DNA from: Solanum dulcamara | Lineage: Eukaryota; Streptophyta; Magnoliopsida; Solanales; Solanaceae | Assembly: GCF_947179165.1 (NCBI RefSeq) | Contig: NC_077238.1 | Coordinates: forward strand, 59,003,257 to 59,067,256 | Direction of reading: 5' to 3' | DNA: 64,000 nucleotides | Shown: in pieces, positions 11,531 through 22,659 of the stretch | Numbering within the stretch: position 1 is the first letter of the stretch | How the letters are laid out: each line of letters begins with the position of its first letter | Notes under the pieces: generated by a model | The model's database searches: none | What the model saw: only the letters and a program-made list of their open reading frames with translations | What the model was told of the DNA's origin: nothing | Position numbers and translations under genes: made by a program

Positions 11531-14375
11531 TTGACTGGACAGGTAGTCCTTGATTGAAGGAACATAGGCTGATATTGTTAATCTGTGGATAACATTCCAT
11601 ATAGAATTATCTTTCCAGGGAGTGCAAAGTGAGTATTGTATCCAAGGTCATATTATGGAATCTTCGAACTCATATATTAATTCTTGCATTCCTTAGATGA
11701 CATCAACTGGTACCCTCGCCTTTTGGGTTTTGTTTTTTCCCATCAGAGTTGGCTACCAAGTTGTGCTGAAGTCCCTTCACATAATGACCTGTATAGCCAT
11801 TCCATGGTTTGCCTTATCATTAACTGGTATTATGTTGAAGAACTGTGGCATACAAGTGCTCCATCTGTTATTAATCGGATAATCCTGCTTGTTTTGCTTA
11901 AGCTCTTTTACAATTCCCTTATCGTAACTTATAACACTCTAGGTACATAATCTCGTGCCATTGCTTCGCCGCTAGTTTGGATTCTCCCATCTTGTGCGAT
12001 CATAAAAGAACTAACGCACTAGATCCCACCAGAATTCCAAAGTTAAACTTGCTTGGGCGAGAGTAGTACTAGGATGGATGACCCCCTGGGAAGTCCTCAT
12101 ATCACATTCCATTGCCATCCTTGCAATAATGTGTGAAGGCACTCATCTTAGCCCAAGATTTACCATTTTCTCGCTAGTCTTCATGTTTCGCCTTGCCCTC
12201 TCTTCTTCTCTCTTACAACCGCTGTTGGGGTAGATCTTTAATTTAACCATGACTGTGTCCTTTTTGGCTATTTGATTTAACTTCTCTTCGTATTCCTCTA
12301 TAATGTATCCAAAATATCATAACTCCTTTTCATCATATACTCCTCCGCTTGGTCTTATGCTGTATATAACTATTCATAGGTTACAAAACTACTCTTATAC
12401 CACTAGTATAAGGTAAACGCAGTCTTTTCGTCTCTCGGCCTATCTTGCTTTACATATTGACTTCACACTAGGACTTGCTAGTGCTAACGTTATTTTGTCC
12501 TACTTCTTTCTTTTCTTCCTTTACGTACTCCTTGGTCTCCTCATTTCCTACTATAGGAGATTTTCTATTCTCCTTGCTACTTGTACGTCCCGATATCAGC
12601 GACCAATGACTCTATTTCCATATCTTAATCATTACTCAAACACGGCCCTACTACCCTTTTCGATGCCCTTAGTTTGCTCAGTCCTACTCTCTTATCGTAT
12701 TCACCCCTTTTTGTAGGCACCCATGATTTTTCACACGGTCTCAAATACCGTGGCTTCTATATATTTATTATTGGCCTTGAGCTCTTGCTAACTTATGCCA
12801 GTATGGGATCTCACTTGAAGTTTAAGCGGTCCCGTCAACATATGACAGTGTCAGTTGATTTCCTCTCACACTTGTATTTCTCTTGTCAACTTCCCCCCCT
12901 TTAGGGTGTACCCATGTCATCCTCTGTTTATTTTCAACTGTTCAGACGCATATGATTCTCTTCTAACACATTTGACATACTGCACCATTTCTACACCTTC
13001 TGTTAACTCATCTATACTTTAGCTTGCCCTTGTAAGAAACCTTAATATAACCATGGGGTGCTCAGAATTCTCAATAACTAGTACCTAATCCAGTCCAAGT
13101 ACTGGTACTCGAGTCATATAATTAATATAGTAGTTTATCCAAAGCCACATTTCATTCATCCCAATCAGTATGTTACTAGTGCTTATAATCATGTCCGATT
13201 CTCCATTCGGGGGCACTTATACTCTGATGATACGTGTTTCACGTTTTGTTATCACCTCTTTTTTCCCAAAGGATACCACTTGTTCCTTTAATAATTTCAC
13301 AATGCCTCAGTTGTTTTGCAATTTTCCATTCCCTATCCTCGAGGGATCCCACTATTTTCAAAGCGGAGGTACATATACACAATAATCCTTTCTGCTTTGT
13401 GAGCTTTCATCCTTATCATGTACCCGGTGCTAACTCCTAATCTTACTCATAATCACATTCTTTAGGTACTTCTTTACTAGGCTCTACGTACTTCCATGAT
13501 GATCCTCATTATATTCACACTATATTTTGCTCAAGGTCAATCCCGGAGGTTAATATTTCTTAACTTTTATTCATGATCCTTACTTTGGGTTAATTTCACC
13601 TAGTGGAGCAAGAGTACATAACCCCTTATCCTTCCTCGTCATTCTCATCCTTAATTCCTCGCAGGCTATCTTAAGACATTCATATCCATCACCATTCATC
13701 TCACCATATCAGTATTGACCTTCTACTTGCCACCCATATCACAATTTAACTTATTTCTCAAATTCAGTTGTACTCTTATTTTAGTCAGATCTTATCGTTA
13801 CCGTGGATACGATCTCTCAAGATATATTACAAGATTATATCTCATTCTCTTTCTATTTCCAAAAGAATTTTGGTAGAGTTTTCTCTATATTCCTTACTAT
13901 CCCAAACCTGCACTCCGGAAATACCAACAATGCCTAACAGGGCCAATAGATATATATTCATATCACAGTCTCACAGGGCACCCAATATCAATAACAGTAT
14001 AAAATGATGGACTTAACTCGTATGTCCAACTCGAACTGCACCCGTTACACTTTCCTATCTACTTTTTCTTTCAATTTTCAACTTTACATTTCAATCATAT
14101 TTCAATCTTCTTACCTTACCCAGCATGCCTCTTTCGCACTATTACTTACCTGTATATTGTGTAGCTTCCAATATCATCCGTCACTTTCTTCTGTCGATGT
14201 CGTTCTTCAGTTGAAACCAAAGTTTAGAAAAAAGGAATTTTATTTCCTATGGCTAGGCTTTATAGCACGATCTAAGATAAGAAAGAAAGGTACATCCTAA
14301 ATGTCTTGTAGCCTCCTGTTTATAGATGTGGTGCACCATACACCAGTAAACAAGACTCTACTAGAAAAGACTCTA
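11531..14375. other. Unassigned interior of E3
   Basis: This 2.8-kb stretch should hold RNase H, reverse transcriptase, protease and gag if E3 were complete. I read all frames for RT (YxDD), protease (DSG/DTG) and zinc-knuckle motifs and found none. The 5S-like sequence at 11992-12110 is the only recognisable item. The sequence is pyrimidine-rich on plus. It may be a replaced or captured interior, or decayed beyond recognition. Confidence 0.5.
11992..12110 (+). pseudogene. 5S rRNA-like sequence inside E3
   Basis: The segment is exactly 119 bp, the plant 5S length, and aligns end to end without gaps to the plant 5S rRNA consensus as I remember it. I count about 21 mismatches, so roughly 82% identity. 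GATCCCA lies at 12022-12028. The block GCTTGGGCGAGAGTAGTACT starts at 12051 and is unchanged; AGGATGG follows, then CCTGGGAAGTCCTC. The internal control region is thus the best conserved part, while both ends are decayed (mostly C/G to T/A). No T-run terminator follows. It lies on the strand opposite to E3. It is a relic or captured 5S, not an active gene by position. Confidence 0.85.
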
Positions 14376-16674
14376 CCAAACGGCCTAATCCGCATATCGT
14401 ATAATAATACCAAGGAATATTCGGTCCGATCCACAAATCATATAGTAATACCGAGGAACGTTTGGCCCAATCCACGTATTATATAGTAATGCCGAGGAAC
14501 GTTCGGTCCAATCTACATATCATATACTGTACCCGGCCCTTTATGGGACTCAGTGTCATCATATCATCATATATCATACCCGACCCTTTATGGGACTCAG
14601 TGCCATCATATTATCATATACCGTACCTGGCCCTTTATGGGACTCGGTGTCATAATCATCATATACCATATCCGGCCCTTTATGGAACTCGGTGTCATAA
14701 TCATCATATACCGTACCTGACCCTTTATGGGCTCGGTATCATAACCTTATTATTGCATTACCTTACCGTCATAACACCATACTTATGTCAAAGACATATC
14801 AAGAGGAAAGAAGGGTAGCTCTATGTACTTATGCCAAAACATGCCAAGAAAAAGGAGAGAACTTCACATACTTACTACTCTCCATCATATAGAAGCCTTG
14901 AGAGGCAATAACTCAACTAGTATAGGAATTCCACCATCGAGAAGTGAATAATACTTATGAATCATACTTGGGGTTCTATGAATGGAATTATCCCCACATT
15001 TCGTATATCAATCACTTAAGGCTAAGACATGCCAAAAGAAAAGAACGGGTAAGCTTCATATACCTCTTACGGATTACTCTTACATGTTCACCTCGTCGTC
15101 TCTTAAACCTATTTAACATGAAAGTAATACTAAGGTTAATGAACTTTCACTTTCCAATTTCCAACTCTACACCCATGTATTCATAGGAGTTATTTCCTTA
15201 TCCATTACCCTCGACTAGTTTGTTATTAGTTCTGAATCTACCGAACATCGGACAGTATCTCCCCTATAACTTCAACATCCCCGAGATTTCAACTCACCAT
15301 AATATCAACAACCATACCACCAACAACAACTAGAAGCATATTTACAAGTAAATCACTTCAACCTTACACAATACAAGCTCCAAACAACTTGCTCCAAACT
15401 ATGATACGAAAATAGATTTTTTAATCTTTATTTCGCAAAATCTTTAACCATACCAAATGGAGAGTCATGTATCTGCAATCAGATGCACCCACACCCTTTT
15501 TAAAATACTTTAAATCCCTGCAACACGCAACCCAACTAGCTGCACCCGCAGCACCTCAACGACAACCCACTACTCGACTTCGATTTAGCTATAACCACTT
15601 TAATTTAGTTTGTTTCTAACGTGAAGCATCCTTATGCAATTTTTCCACTTCCAACCTTATTTAATACATGTAACATACCTCATAGAAATATCATAAACTC
15701 CAATTTGAAATGGAAGCCCTTACCTTGCCTGAAACTCGTCAAACTCATCGAAACTTGCCTCGGAAGTTCCTTTACCATGCCTAAAATTTTGTGGCTGTTT
15801 ACTAACATTTTGGGATGCTCCAAACAATAAAGTTTCATTACTAACACCTTCATAACATTGTGGTACACCCTAGATAATTAATTCACAGAGTAAAATCAAA
15901 GAACTCACCTTTTTTTCCCCAAAATAGTAGCTCTCTCTCTCTAGCTTCAAGTTTTCTCTTCTCTTCTTTTCTTGAATATTGTTTTTGATAAAGATGAATC
16001 TTAAAGTATAAGGATGAATTAAATTCATCAAAAAAATATATATAGGCCACCTTAGGAGGGTAACACATGTCAACCCCTAAGTGGTGACACATGTTAAGCC
16101 CTAAGTGGTAACACGTGTCAAGCCCTCATTGGGCCAACACATCCCTTCCTCCAATTATGGGATGCCATGTGGCATGTGGAGGCCTACCCCTTTGCTTCAA
16201 CTGCTGCCATGTGGAACTCCTAGTTGCTGCCATGTGGCACTCTCCCATGCTACCACGCGACACTTTCTTTTCCCCCTCGTGGGTTCGTAATCTCGTCTTC
16301 TTTTACGAACCTATATAATCCTTGCTACGTAAGATTGGTATGTACTCCAGTAGCTTAAGTATGTAAGATTTCCAAGGTGGAAGCTTACGTAAATAAGTCA
16401 AGTCCTACGACTCATTGTTTGGTCTCCAACTTCTTTCTGATTCTTCTAACTCTATTTCCAATCTTCTCTACTAAGAGGTATCGCATTCTCCTTTACTTAG
16501 AGTTGTTTGATAGTGTTATAGATTATCCAGCTCACATGGTAACTCTTAAGAAGCTTTAAGAAACTTTAGGAAACCTTAAGAAACTTAAGAGGCTTACGAT
16601 CCTTCCAAGAAACTTAAGAGTCTTTCAAGAGACTTAAGAATGCGTTCCAAGGTACAAAATTATGGGGTGTAACA
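14376..16674 (-). repeat. E3 5' LTR (truncated)
   Basis: The sequence aligns with 8224-10510 of the 3' LTR. It keeps the LTR start on minus (TGTTACACCCC at 16674) but lacks the part equal to 7536-8223 and any primer site. The same tandem arrays (14385-14750), G-box array (about 16060-16265) and TATA box are present. Confidence 0.8.
16036..16044 (-). promoter_or_regulatory. E3 5' LTR TATA box
   Basis: The minus strand reads GGCCTATATATATTT here, directly downstream of the G-box array. An AAGAGAAGAG-rich leader then follows, with AAGGTGAGT, a possible 5' splice site, near 15905-15913. The layout is that of a plant pol II promoter in U3. Confidence 0.55.
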
Positions 16675-18177
16675 GAAGTAATGATTGAAATTGATTGAGT
16701 TTTGAAAGAAGGTCCAATGAGGCCAGATTGATTGAGTTTTGAAAAGAGTCCAATGAGAACTAATAAGTTGATTTGAACTAAGTCCAAAAAAGACTAAATG
16801 AGTATTTTGAGTATTTTGCTCACCCGATAAATATGAGCATATTGATTCTCAGGAGAAATATTGAGCACTAAATGGGGTAAGAGAATAGTCCTTACTCGAA
16901 TCCCATAAACTACGTAGCCAATATAGGAAAGGATTAAATCGTTAAAGTCGGATGTTTCCTATTTTATTGTCCTAATATGATAGGACTTGATTGATTATTA
17001 GATACATGATTGGTTGATTCATTCATACCTTGAAAAAGTATGGACAGATTTGGCAATAATGTCGTCTTATTGTACATCACTGGCTCATAGATGATGGTTG
17101 TTTGTTAGAAAAACTCCCAAATTGAGTGGATTGTGCATGATATGATTGGTTTGATTGAGATTGTAAATGATTGAGTCAAATTACAAAACATTGCTAAATT
17201 GTAATTTGCATATTTGTTGAGTTGAGTCCTTTGAGTTTATTATTGAGTTGATTGAATACTTGGTTGATTGGTTTGATTGGTATTGTAGATGATTGAGTCG
17301 ATTTGTTAAACATTTCTAAATTCTAATTCATTGAGTATATGATTGGATTGGATTGGATGGTATGTGATTGGATTAAATCGGATTGTATATGATTGGATTG
17401 AATCGAATTGTACATGATTGGATTGGATCGAATTGTATATGATTGGATTGAATCAGATTATATATGATTGAATTGGATTGAATTGAATTGTACATGATTG
17501 GATTGGATTGTATATGATTGGTCTTTGTCTAAACCGCATTCTTACTTTAGACTTATGACACCTTGATTAAGTCTCTCTTATCTTTCTGATTTGAGATGTT
17601 TGGACTTATATTATTCTACCTTGATGTATGCTTTATACTATATTAAATACTCGTATATTCCATGTGCTGATGTCTATTTGTACCTGCACTATTTCATAAT
17701 GCAGAGACAGGCTTAAGAGATCATCAATAGGCATACCATTGAGGATCTGTTCACACTTAGCTTATTAGTGAGTCCCCCCCTATTCGGGGGATACCACTTA
17801 TGTAATTCTTACGTTAAATTTAGTCTTTTCATTCTAATTTGAGGTAGCCATGAACCTGTCATTGAAACCAATTAGATAGTAGTGATAGAGGCTTCATAGA
17901 CTAGATAGTGATGGGTCGATTGAGTATTTTATTTTCTTGAATTATTCTTGTCAGACTATTTAATAACATAGATTGGAGCTTGATTTATTGGCTCATGGAC
18001 TTTCTTCCTTAAGCTAGATTATTGATTAGAATTGCCCACTTAATTACCTCTTTATTTTATGTCTTCCGCTGATTGAATAAATGAACGGATGTGTGATCCG
18101 GTCAAGTGGTTCACTTGGGAGCCAGTAATGGTTTCTGAGTGTCGGCCATGTCTAGGGTACCCTCTTGGGGTGTGACA
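16675..18177 (+). repeat. E2 solo LTR, right part
   Basis: The sequence resumes after the GAAGT duplication with GATTGAGTTTTG-rich text continuing 7500-7535. Two related blocks of about 130 bp (17130-17260 and 17270-17330) precede a degenerate array of GATTGGATT(G/A)AATCG(A/G)ATTGTA units (about 17335-17520). The LTR ends at 18177 in CCTCTTGGGGTGTGACA, an ending shared by the LTR pieces at 20206 and 25745. Confidence 0.75.
17335..17520 (+). repeat. GATTGGATT minisatellite
   Basis: About seven imperfect units of roughly 20-30 bp are built from GATTGGATTGAATCG plus ATTGTA(T/C)ATGATTG. Unit length varies, so register is uncertain. There is no coding sense. Confidence 0.75.
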
Positions 18178-19536
18178 TCCTTCCGGTCTCAGAATGTATA
18201 CTATACTAACCCTCGCCCTAGATCCTAGAGTACTATCTCCTCCTAATCTTAAGTAACTTATATGAGTTTATCCCTTCTTTTGAAGCCAAACTCTTCAAAC
18301 TTGTGATTTTCTTTTCCTAATTGCTACCTCTCTCTTAGGAAAGCAATGAATAAGGGAAAGTTCTTAATGAGTGCACAAACTAAGAAAGACTTGTGAATGA
18401 AGAAATCATAGTATATGCAAAAATAAATCACGAATATCAATCCTACGTTTGTCTATTCTACTTAAGTCGTCATGGTCCCAAAACCCTAGTTGTGGGACTA
18501 GCTATGCATAATTATAAGTAAAGCAACAAGAACTTATGTATAATTCATTAAACAATACTTACGAAGTGATAGAAAATCAACACATGAATCAAACGATGTA
18601 AACTAGCAAGCAAAACTTGATTCAAGTCTCCAAAGATATCCAACAAACACAAGTTATCATGCGGTTCCTTTAGCTACTGTCCAGCGTGTGTTTCCAAGGA
18701 ATCAAGACTAAAAATATAGTTTAGGTCGTGTATAATAGCCTTCAAACAGTAGGGGAAATGTGGGAAAAATAATTCCTTAAACCTATAATAAAATAAGGTA
18801 TTTATAGAAGTCTAAAACTAGTCCTAAACAAACTGGAAAAGAAGACTTGATGAACTTCGTATAGCGTTGGACGGGAGACACCACGACTCATGGTGAGGCC
18901 CTTGGTGGTTTCCTTGGCCATGTTGCTTCATGCCTTGGCTCCTGGTGGTTTTCTTGTCCATGCTACATCTTGTCTTGGTATTTTTGCATCTGGCCATATC
19001 ACCATGGTACCTACCACGGCCAATGGTGAGCACCATAGTTCGTGGTGGTGCTTTCTTGGTGTGATCTTTAGCCAATTTCTTGGCAGCCTTCCTAGGAGAT
19101 TTCTTCACAGATGAGGAGCTTCTTCACTGCCAGTATTGCACTTCATGGTCTGTGGAGGCTGACTTGGTGTGCATACTTGGCCAAACATGGTTGTTCCACC
19201 TCCACATGTCCAATACAATGTCCTTCAAAGCCTGGTGAAGTTCCTTCTTTGAGTTCTCCTATGAAGTTGTCGCAAATCCTTGCCAAGCTCTAGTCAATTT
19301 AGCACTTCTTGGATATTTTGTTTTACTTGTGATATATCCTCAACACCAAGCTGCCAATTTACTCCAAGATTAATCAAATCTCCACAAAAACCAAGCCAAT
19401 GATCGTCAACCTAAGCATCCTTCAATTTCCCTTAAAACTAACCAAAAACACATATCAAACTAGCAAAACGCGCTTGAGAACTTACAATAATTCCTTGTTT
19501 TGGGCATCGTAAATATTGTCTTTTGGAGACCTATCA
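18178..19536 (-). repeat. E1 5' LTR, 5' portion
   Basis: This continues the E1 LTR from 5654 and aligns with 745-2120. On minus the LTR start is TGATAGGTCTCC at 19536, next to the duplication TTAAA (19537-19541). It carries the palindromic words around 18878-19050 (for example CACCACGACTCATGGTG) and the TATA box at 18797-18809. Confidence 0.85.
18797..18809 (-). promoter_or_regulatory. E1 LTR TATA box (5' LTR copy)
   Basis: The minus strand reads TTCTATAAATACC, identical to the copy at 1379-1391. As the 5' LTR copy it would have driven the element's RNA before E2 split the LTR. Confidence 0.6.
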
Positions 19537-19836
19537 TTAAAGCTACTGAGTACATGTGTATTATATTCACTCCTAATTTTGTGTTCCTTTTTTATGCAGA
19601 TACTAGCCAGGGTGTCTAGTACGGTAGTTGATTCCTATAAATACATCATTATCGGATAAGTGGTGAGATCTTGGGCTCCTGATCCCTGCTAGTCCATCTT
19701 TCATTTATAGTCTTTACTATATCTGGATCACCGCTAGTCCCTTTGGGAGTTTTATATGAGATTTACTTTTAGGCTTACATATCAGGTGGGATGTTGGGAT
19801 GTGTGCCATCATGACTTTGGTTTTTGGGTCGTGACA
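19537..19836 (+). mobile_element. Family H LTR, right piece after E1
   Basis: This continues 1-348 across E1; compare GATACTTGTCAGGG at about 60320 with GATACTAGCCAGGG here. It ends GGTTTTTGGGTCGTGACA at 19836, the usual end of this LTR type. No primer site follows, so the LTR is either solo or a 3' LTR. Confidence 0.75.
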
Positions 19837-20206
19837 TCATTCCTTTATTATTTAGTAGTTCTTTGAGGCAGTCATAGACTTGTCTCGGCACCTTCATATG
19901 AGTCAGTTTGAGGCTTCATAGACAGAGTATAGTTGAATAGAAGGATTCTTTCAGAGTCTGTTTTTAAACCATAATTTCATTATTGAGTTTATGACGTCGA
20001 GTTACATTATACTTTGAGTACTTTTAAACTATTATTTATTTATTGATGATGATGTTTCTAATTACCCACTTGATTTAATTATATATTGAGTCGAGTCTTC
20101 CATTAAGTGATTGAATGAGTGATCAGATCAAGTGGTTCGCTTAGGGCCAGTGATGGTCTCCGAGTGCCGGTCATGCCCAGGGTACCCTCTCGGGATATGA
20201 TATACT
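19837..20206 (+). mobile_element. E2-family LTR 3' end
   Basis: The text resembles the last 370 bp of E2 (17820-18177), including GGCTTCATAGAC, AAGTGGTTCGCTT and CCCAGGGTACCCTCTCGGG, then a decayed end near 20206. It is probably an older LTR into which the family H LTR inserted. Confidence 0.6.
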
Positions 20207-21080
20207 TATTAATCAAATCTCACATACCTGGAGTGGAATATAAGCTTTAATTGCTTCAATGAAAACTTGAAGCTTGGAGCCCTAGTTCTTGTTTGAGAGA
20301 AGACTTGAGAGACAAGAAATCTTATTTGGGTGAGGTATGAGAGAATGAGAGGTTAGGATTCATACGAATTACTTAATCCCATTTAAAATATCCCAAAACA
20401 ATGTAGTATGGGAATTTGAAAGAATGGAAAAAGACCAAAAGACCATTATTAAATACTACTGGACAAATTCTACATGGCCTTCTATGATCCGTAGTTCCAT
20501 CTATAGACCATTGAACTCTATATGTAGAAATCATCATAAAATCATGAGTTCTAGAACTTTGAACCACGAGACCTAATTATGGACCATAACTCGAAGTATG
20601 ACCCGTAGTGGCAACTCATTGAAATAAATATACTGAAATACATAATCTCTGAGACCCCTTCTATCGATCATAGTTTAAACTACGACTAATAGATAGGCTT
20701 CATATAACTCAGGGACATGTCTGAGTTTGAAAATTTTAGGACATTGGTTATAAGAACCTTCCATGGTCCGTAAAACCATCTATGACCTGTAAACCCTCTC
20801 ATCCTTTTCTAGTCTAATTTTTCAAGTTTTTGAATATGATGTACGAACTCAATTTACAACCCGTAGAACAAAGTACGACTCTTAATTCTTGGCTCGTACA
20901 ACTCAGACCAAATTTTTGATTTTTGAAGTCTCATCTATGGATGGTATCTACAAGCCATGGTTCCATTTATGACCTGTGAACCCTGTCCCCCCACCCCTCA
21001 TAAAACCCAAAAATTGCATACTTCATTTTTTTCCTACAATGTCCAACTGATCTGTACTTAGGGACTTCTAAAGTTTTACA
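20207..21080 (-). repeat. E10 3' LTR (gypsy)
   Basis: On minus the LTR starts TGTAAAACTTTAG at 21080 next to a purine tract, and runs leftward. It holds about a dozen decayed words of the type ATGGACCRTAA/ACCCGTAG (20470-20990), a GGTCTTTTTCC box (20426-20437) and a CTCTCATTCTCTCA-rich leader. The left edge is not clear and may be truncated at the E2-family end at 20206. Confidence 0.65.
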
Positions 21081-21139
21081 ATATCTCTCCTTTGAGAAAT
21101 TCATCCTCGAATAAAGTGTAATAAGGCTGAAATGAGTAG

Positions 21140-21990
21140 GGTAAATGATTTGCAACCCAATACTAAAAAGCTAAACATGAGACTAATCGAGTGACTAACT
21201 CCAAACTAAAACATGAATACTGAACTGATTCCATGAAGATGTATGCATACTGAAACATGAGAATAATAGAATGACATGAATCTTAATAGAATATTGTGGA
21301 GGAACTATTATTACACTCTGAGGCTGAACTGGAAGGAAAGAGGTTGGGGTATTTGGCCATCATATCTCAACTGAGACCTCTTCATAAGAAGACTTTCCTT
21401 TACACCAACACTTTCTAAAGACACAATTGATGTCGATTACCAATGCACTTCTTTAATAGGTACACATGGAATACTGGGCCACTTTACCAAAATACCTCAA
21501 AATTTTGTAATGCCCAACATATCTAGGACTGAACTTCCTTGCCTTACCAAATCACATCACCTCCTAATAGGTGAGATATTTAGATAAATCCAATCATCAA
21601 CATCAAACTCAATCTCTCTCATCTGCACATCGGTATAGGATTTCTGCCTATTCTAGGTTATTCTCAACCTCTCTCTAATAAGTTGAACTTTCTCTATAGC
21701 CTAATGAACATACTCGGTCCCTATCAAATCCATTTTACCAACCTCAAATCCCCCTTATATGATGCCTACACCTCTTACCATAAAGCATCACAAATGGAGC
21801 CATCTGAAAACTAGAGTGGTAACTATTATTATAGGCAAAATTAATAAAAGAAAAATGATCATTCCAATTATCTTTAAAGTCAATCATGCGAGCTTGAAAC
21901 ATATTCTACAAGGTCTAAGTAGTCCTCTTATCCTGGCCATTGTAGAGCTTCAACACCCAACCTCTCTTTAATAGGTATGTCTGGTTGGAA
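21140..21990 (-). pseudogene. E10 integrase C-terminal relic
   Basis: Minus-strand frames show, in order, AYNNSYHSSFQMAPF, LYGKRCR, then a degraded region with LVRQG (usually LVRQGKFSPRY) and DMLGITKF (usually PYKI-type text). These are the last part of a Ty3/gypsy integrase with a GPY/F-like module. Frameshifts and stops break it into several frames. It lies next to the E10 3' LTR as expected. The rest of the polyprotein is missing, and at about 22000 the sequence passes into E9. Confidence 0.75.
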
Positions 21991-22083
21991 ATCGTCGACA
22001 ACATCAATCATGAAAATAACTCATAGATCATTGTGATGCTTAATTACTCAGCACACTTCAAATATCACCTCTTAATTATTTGG

Positions 22084-22656
22084 TTAAAACTTTAGTTGGC
22101 TAGTTTCCATGTCTACCAAAGAACATCCAGTTGCTAAGAATGGTCTATCTAAAATGATAGGAACATCAAAGTCTACTTTGCAGTGAAGAATATCGAAGTC
22201 AACAAGGAATATGAATGATTTAACCTTTACTAGAACATCATAAATAATTCCCATGGGCCTTTTCACAGTACGATCTGCCATCAAGAGTTGCATTAACGTC
22301 GATTTGGAAGCTCCCAAGCCTAATTATCGGAACACTGCGAGCAACATCAAGTTAATGCTAGCACCTAAGTCATAAAATGCTTTTGCAAAGTTGAATACCC
22401 CAATGGTAAATGGAATGGTGAATGTTCCTGGGTCTTTAATCCTTTGCACAACGGAGCGAGTGGCGATTATACTACAATGATGCAAGTTATCGATCGGTTC
22501 AAAGCTTACCATTCTCTTCTTTGTGGCAAGATCCTTCATAAACTTGGTATAACCCAGCATTTGTTCTAGCGCCTCTAATAGGGGAACATTCACTAAAAGT
22601 TGTTTCAACATGGAAATAAACTTAAGAAACTTTCCCTTTTTGTCCTTTTTCTTCAA
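22084..22656 (-). pseudogene. E9 retropepsin relic (Ty3, Athila/Tat type)
   Basis: Two frame-continuous pieces separated by one stop (TAA near 22322) form a retroviral-type aspartic protease. FYDLGASINLM carries the catalytic Asp (near 22350), followed by ADRTVKRPMGIIYDVLVKV and then PIILDRPFLATG, the second hallmark. The sequence ends soon after SLVDMETSQLKF at 22084, and no reverse transcriptase follows. In Athila/Tat elements the protease follows gag in one polyprotein, as here. The enzyme would have processed Gag-Pol. The truncation at 22084 is the junction with E10. Confidence 0.8.
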
Positions 22657-22659
22657 TCT

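Larger units (their letters stand above)
7536..16674 (-). mobile_element. E3: degenerate Ty3/gypsy (chromovirus-like) element
   Basis: The element is bracketed by a perfect duplication GAAGT (7531-7535, 16675-16679). On the minus strand it starts TGTTACACCCC (16674) and ends GGGTCGTGACA (7536). The 3' LTR is about 7536-10510. The 5' LTR is about 14376-16674; it lacks roughly 690 bp of its distal end and the primer site. An integrase C-terminal relic lies next to the 3' LTR, the normal Ty3 order. The other polyprotein domains are missing or unrecognisable, and a 5S rRNA-like segment is present. Confidence 0.85.
5655..18177 (+). mobile_element. E2: solo Ty3-type LTR, split by E3
   Basis: E2 starts TGTAACACC and ends GGGGTGTGACA. 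Without E3 (7536-16674) it is about 3.4 kb, with no primer site or coding domain, which fits a solo LTR left by LTR-LTR recombination. It lies inside the E1 5' LTR: comparison with 720-760 shows E1 text resuming at 18178. The target duplication is imperfect (TCTTC before, TCCTT after). It carries a palindromic word GTCCGC-ATC-GCGGAC (6032-6046), a GTCTTTT box (6175-6185), a 308-bp tandem duplication and an array of GATTGGATT repeats. Confidence 0.75.
349..19536 (-). mobile_element. E1: gag-only Ty3-type LTR retrotransposon, split by nested insertions
   Basis: Two LTRs of about 1.77 kb flank a 3.1-kb interior. The 3' LTR is 349-2120. The 5' LTR is 5253-5654 plus 18178-19536, interrupted by E2. 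A perfect 5-bp duplication TTAAA (344-348, 19537-19541) brackets the element. The interior has a degenerate tRNA-Asp-like primer site and a gag relic of the Athila/Tat-type Ty3 lineage. No protease, reverse transcriptase or integrase is visible. This layout resembles the non-autonomous gag-bearing class called TR-GAG, which relies on another element's polymerase. LTR divergence by eye is roughly 12-15%, so the element is old. Confidence 0.85.

Noticed and set aside
11992..12110. Active 5S rRNA gene
   Set aside because: About 21 mismatches, no terminator T-run, a single copy, and location inside a degraded retroelement.
13768..14300. Possible small membrane proteins on plus
   Set aside because: Short Leu/Ser-rich frames in pyrimidine-rich DNA with no family match or supporting signals.
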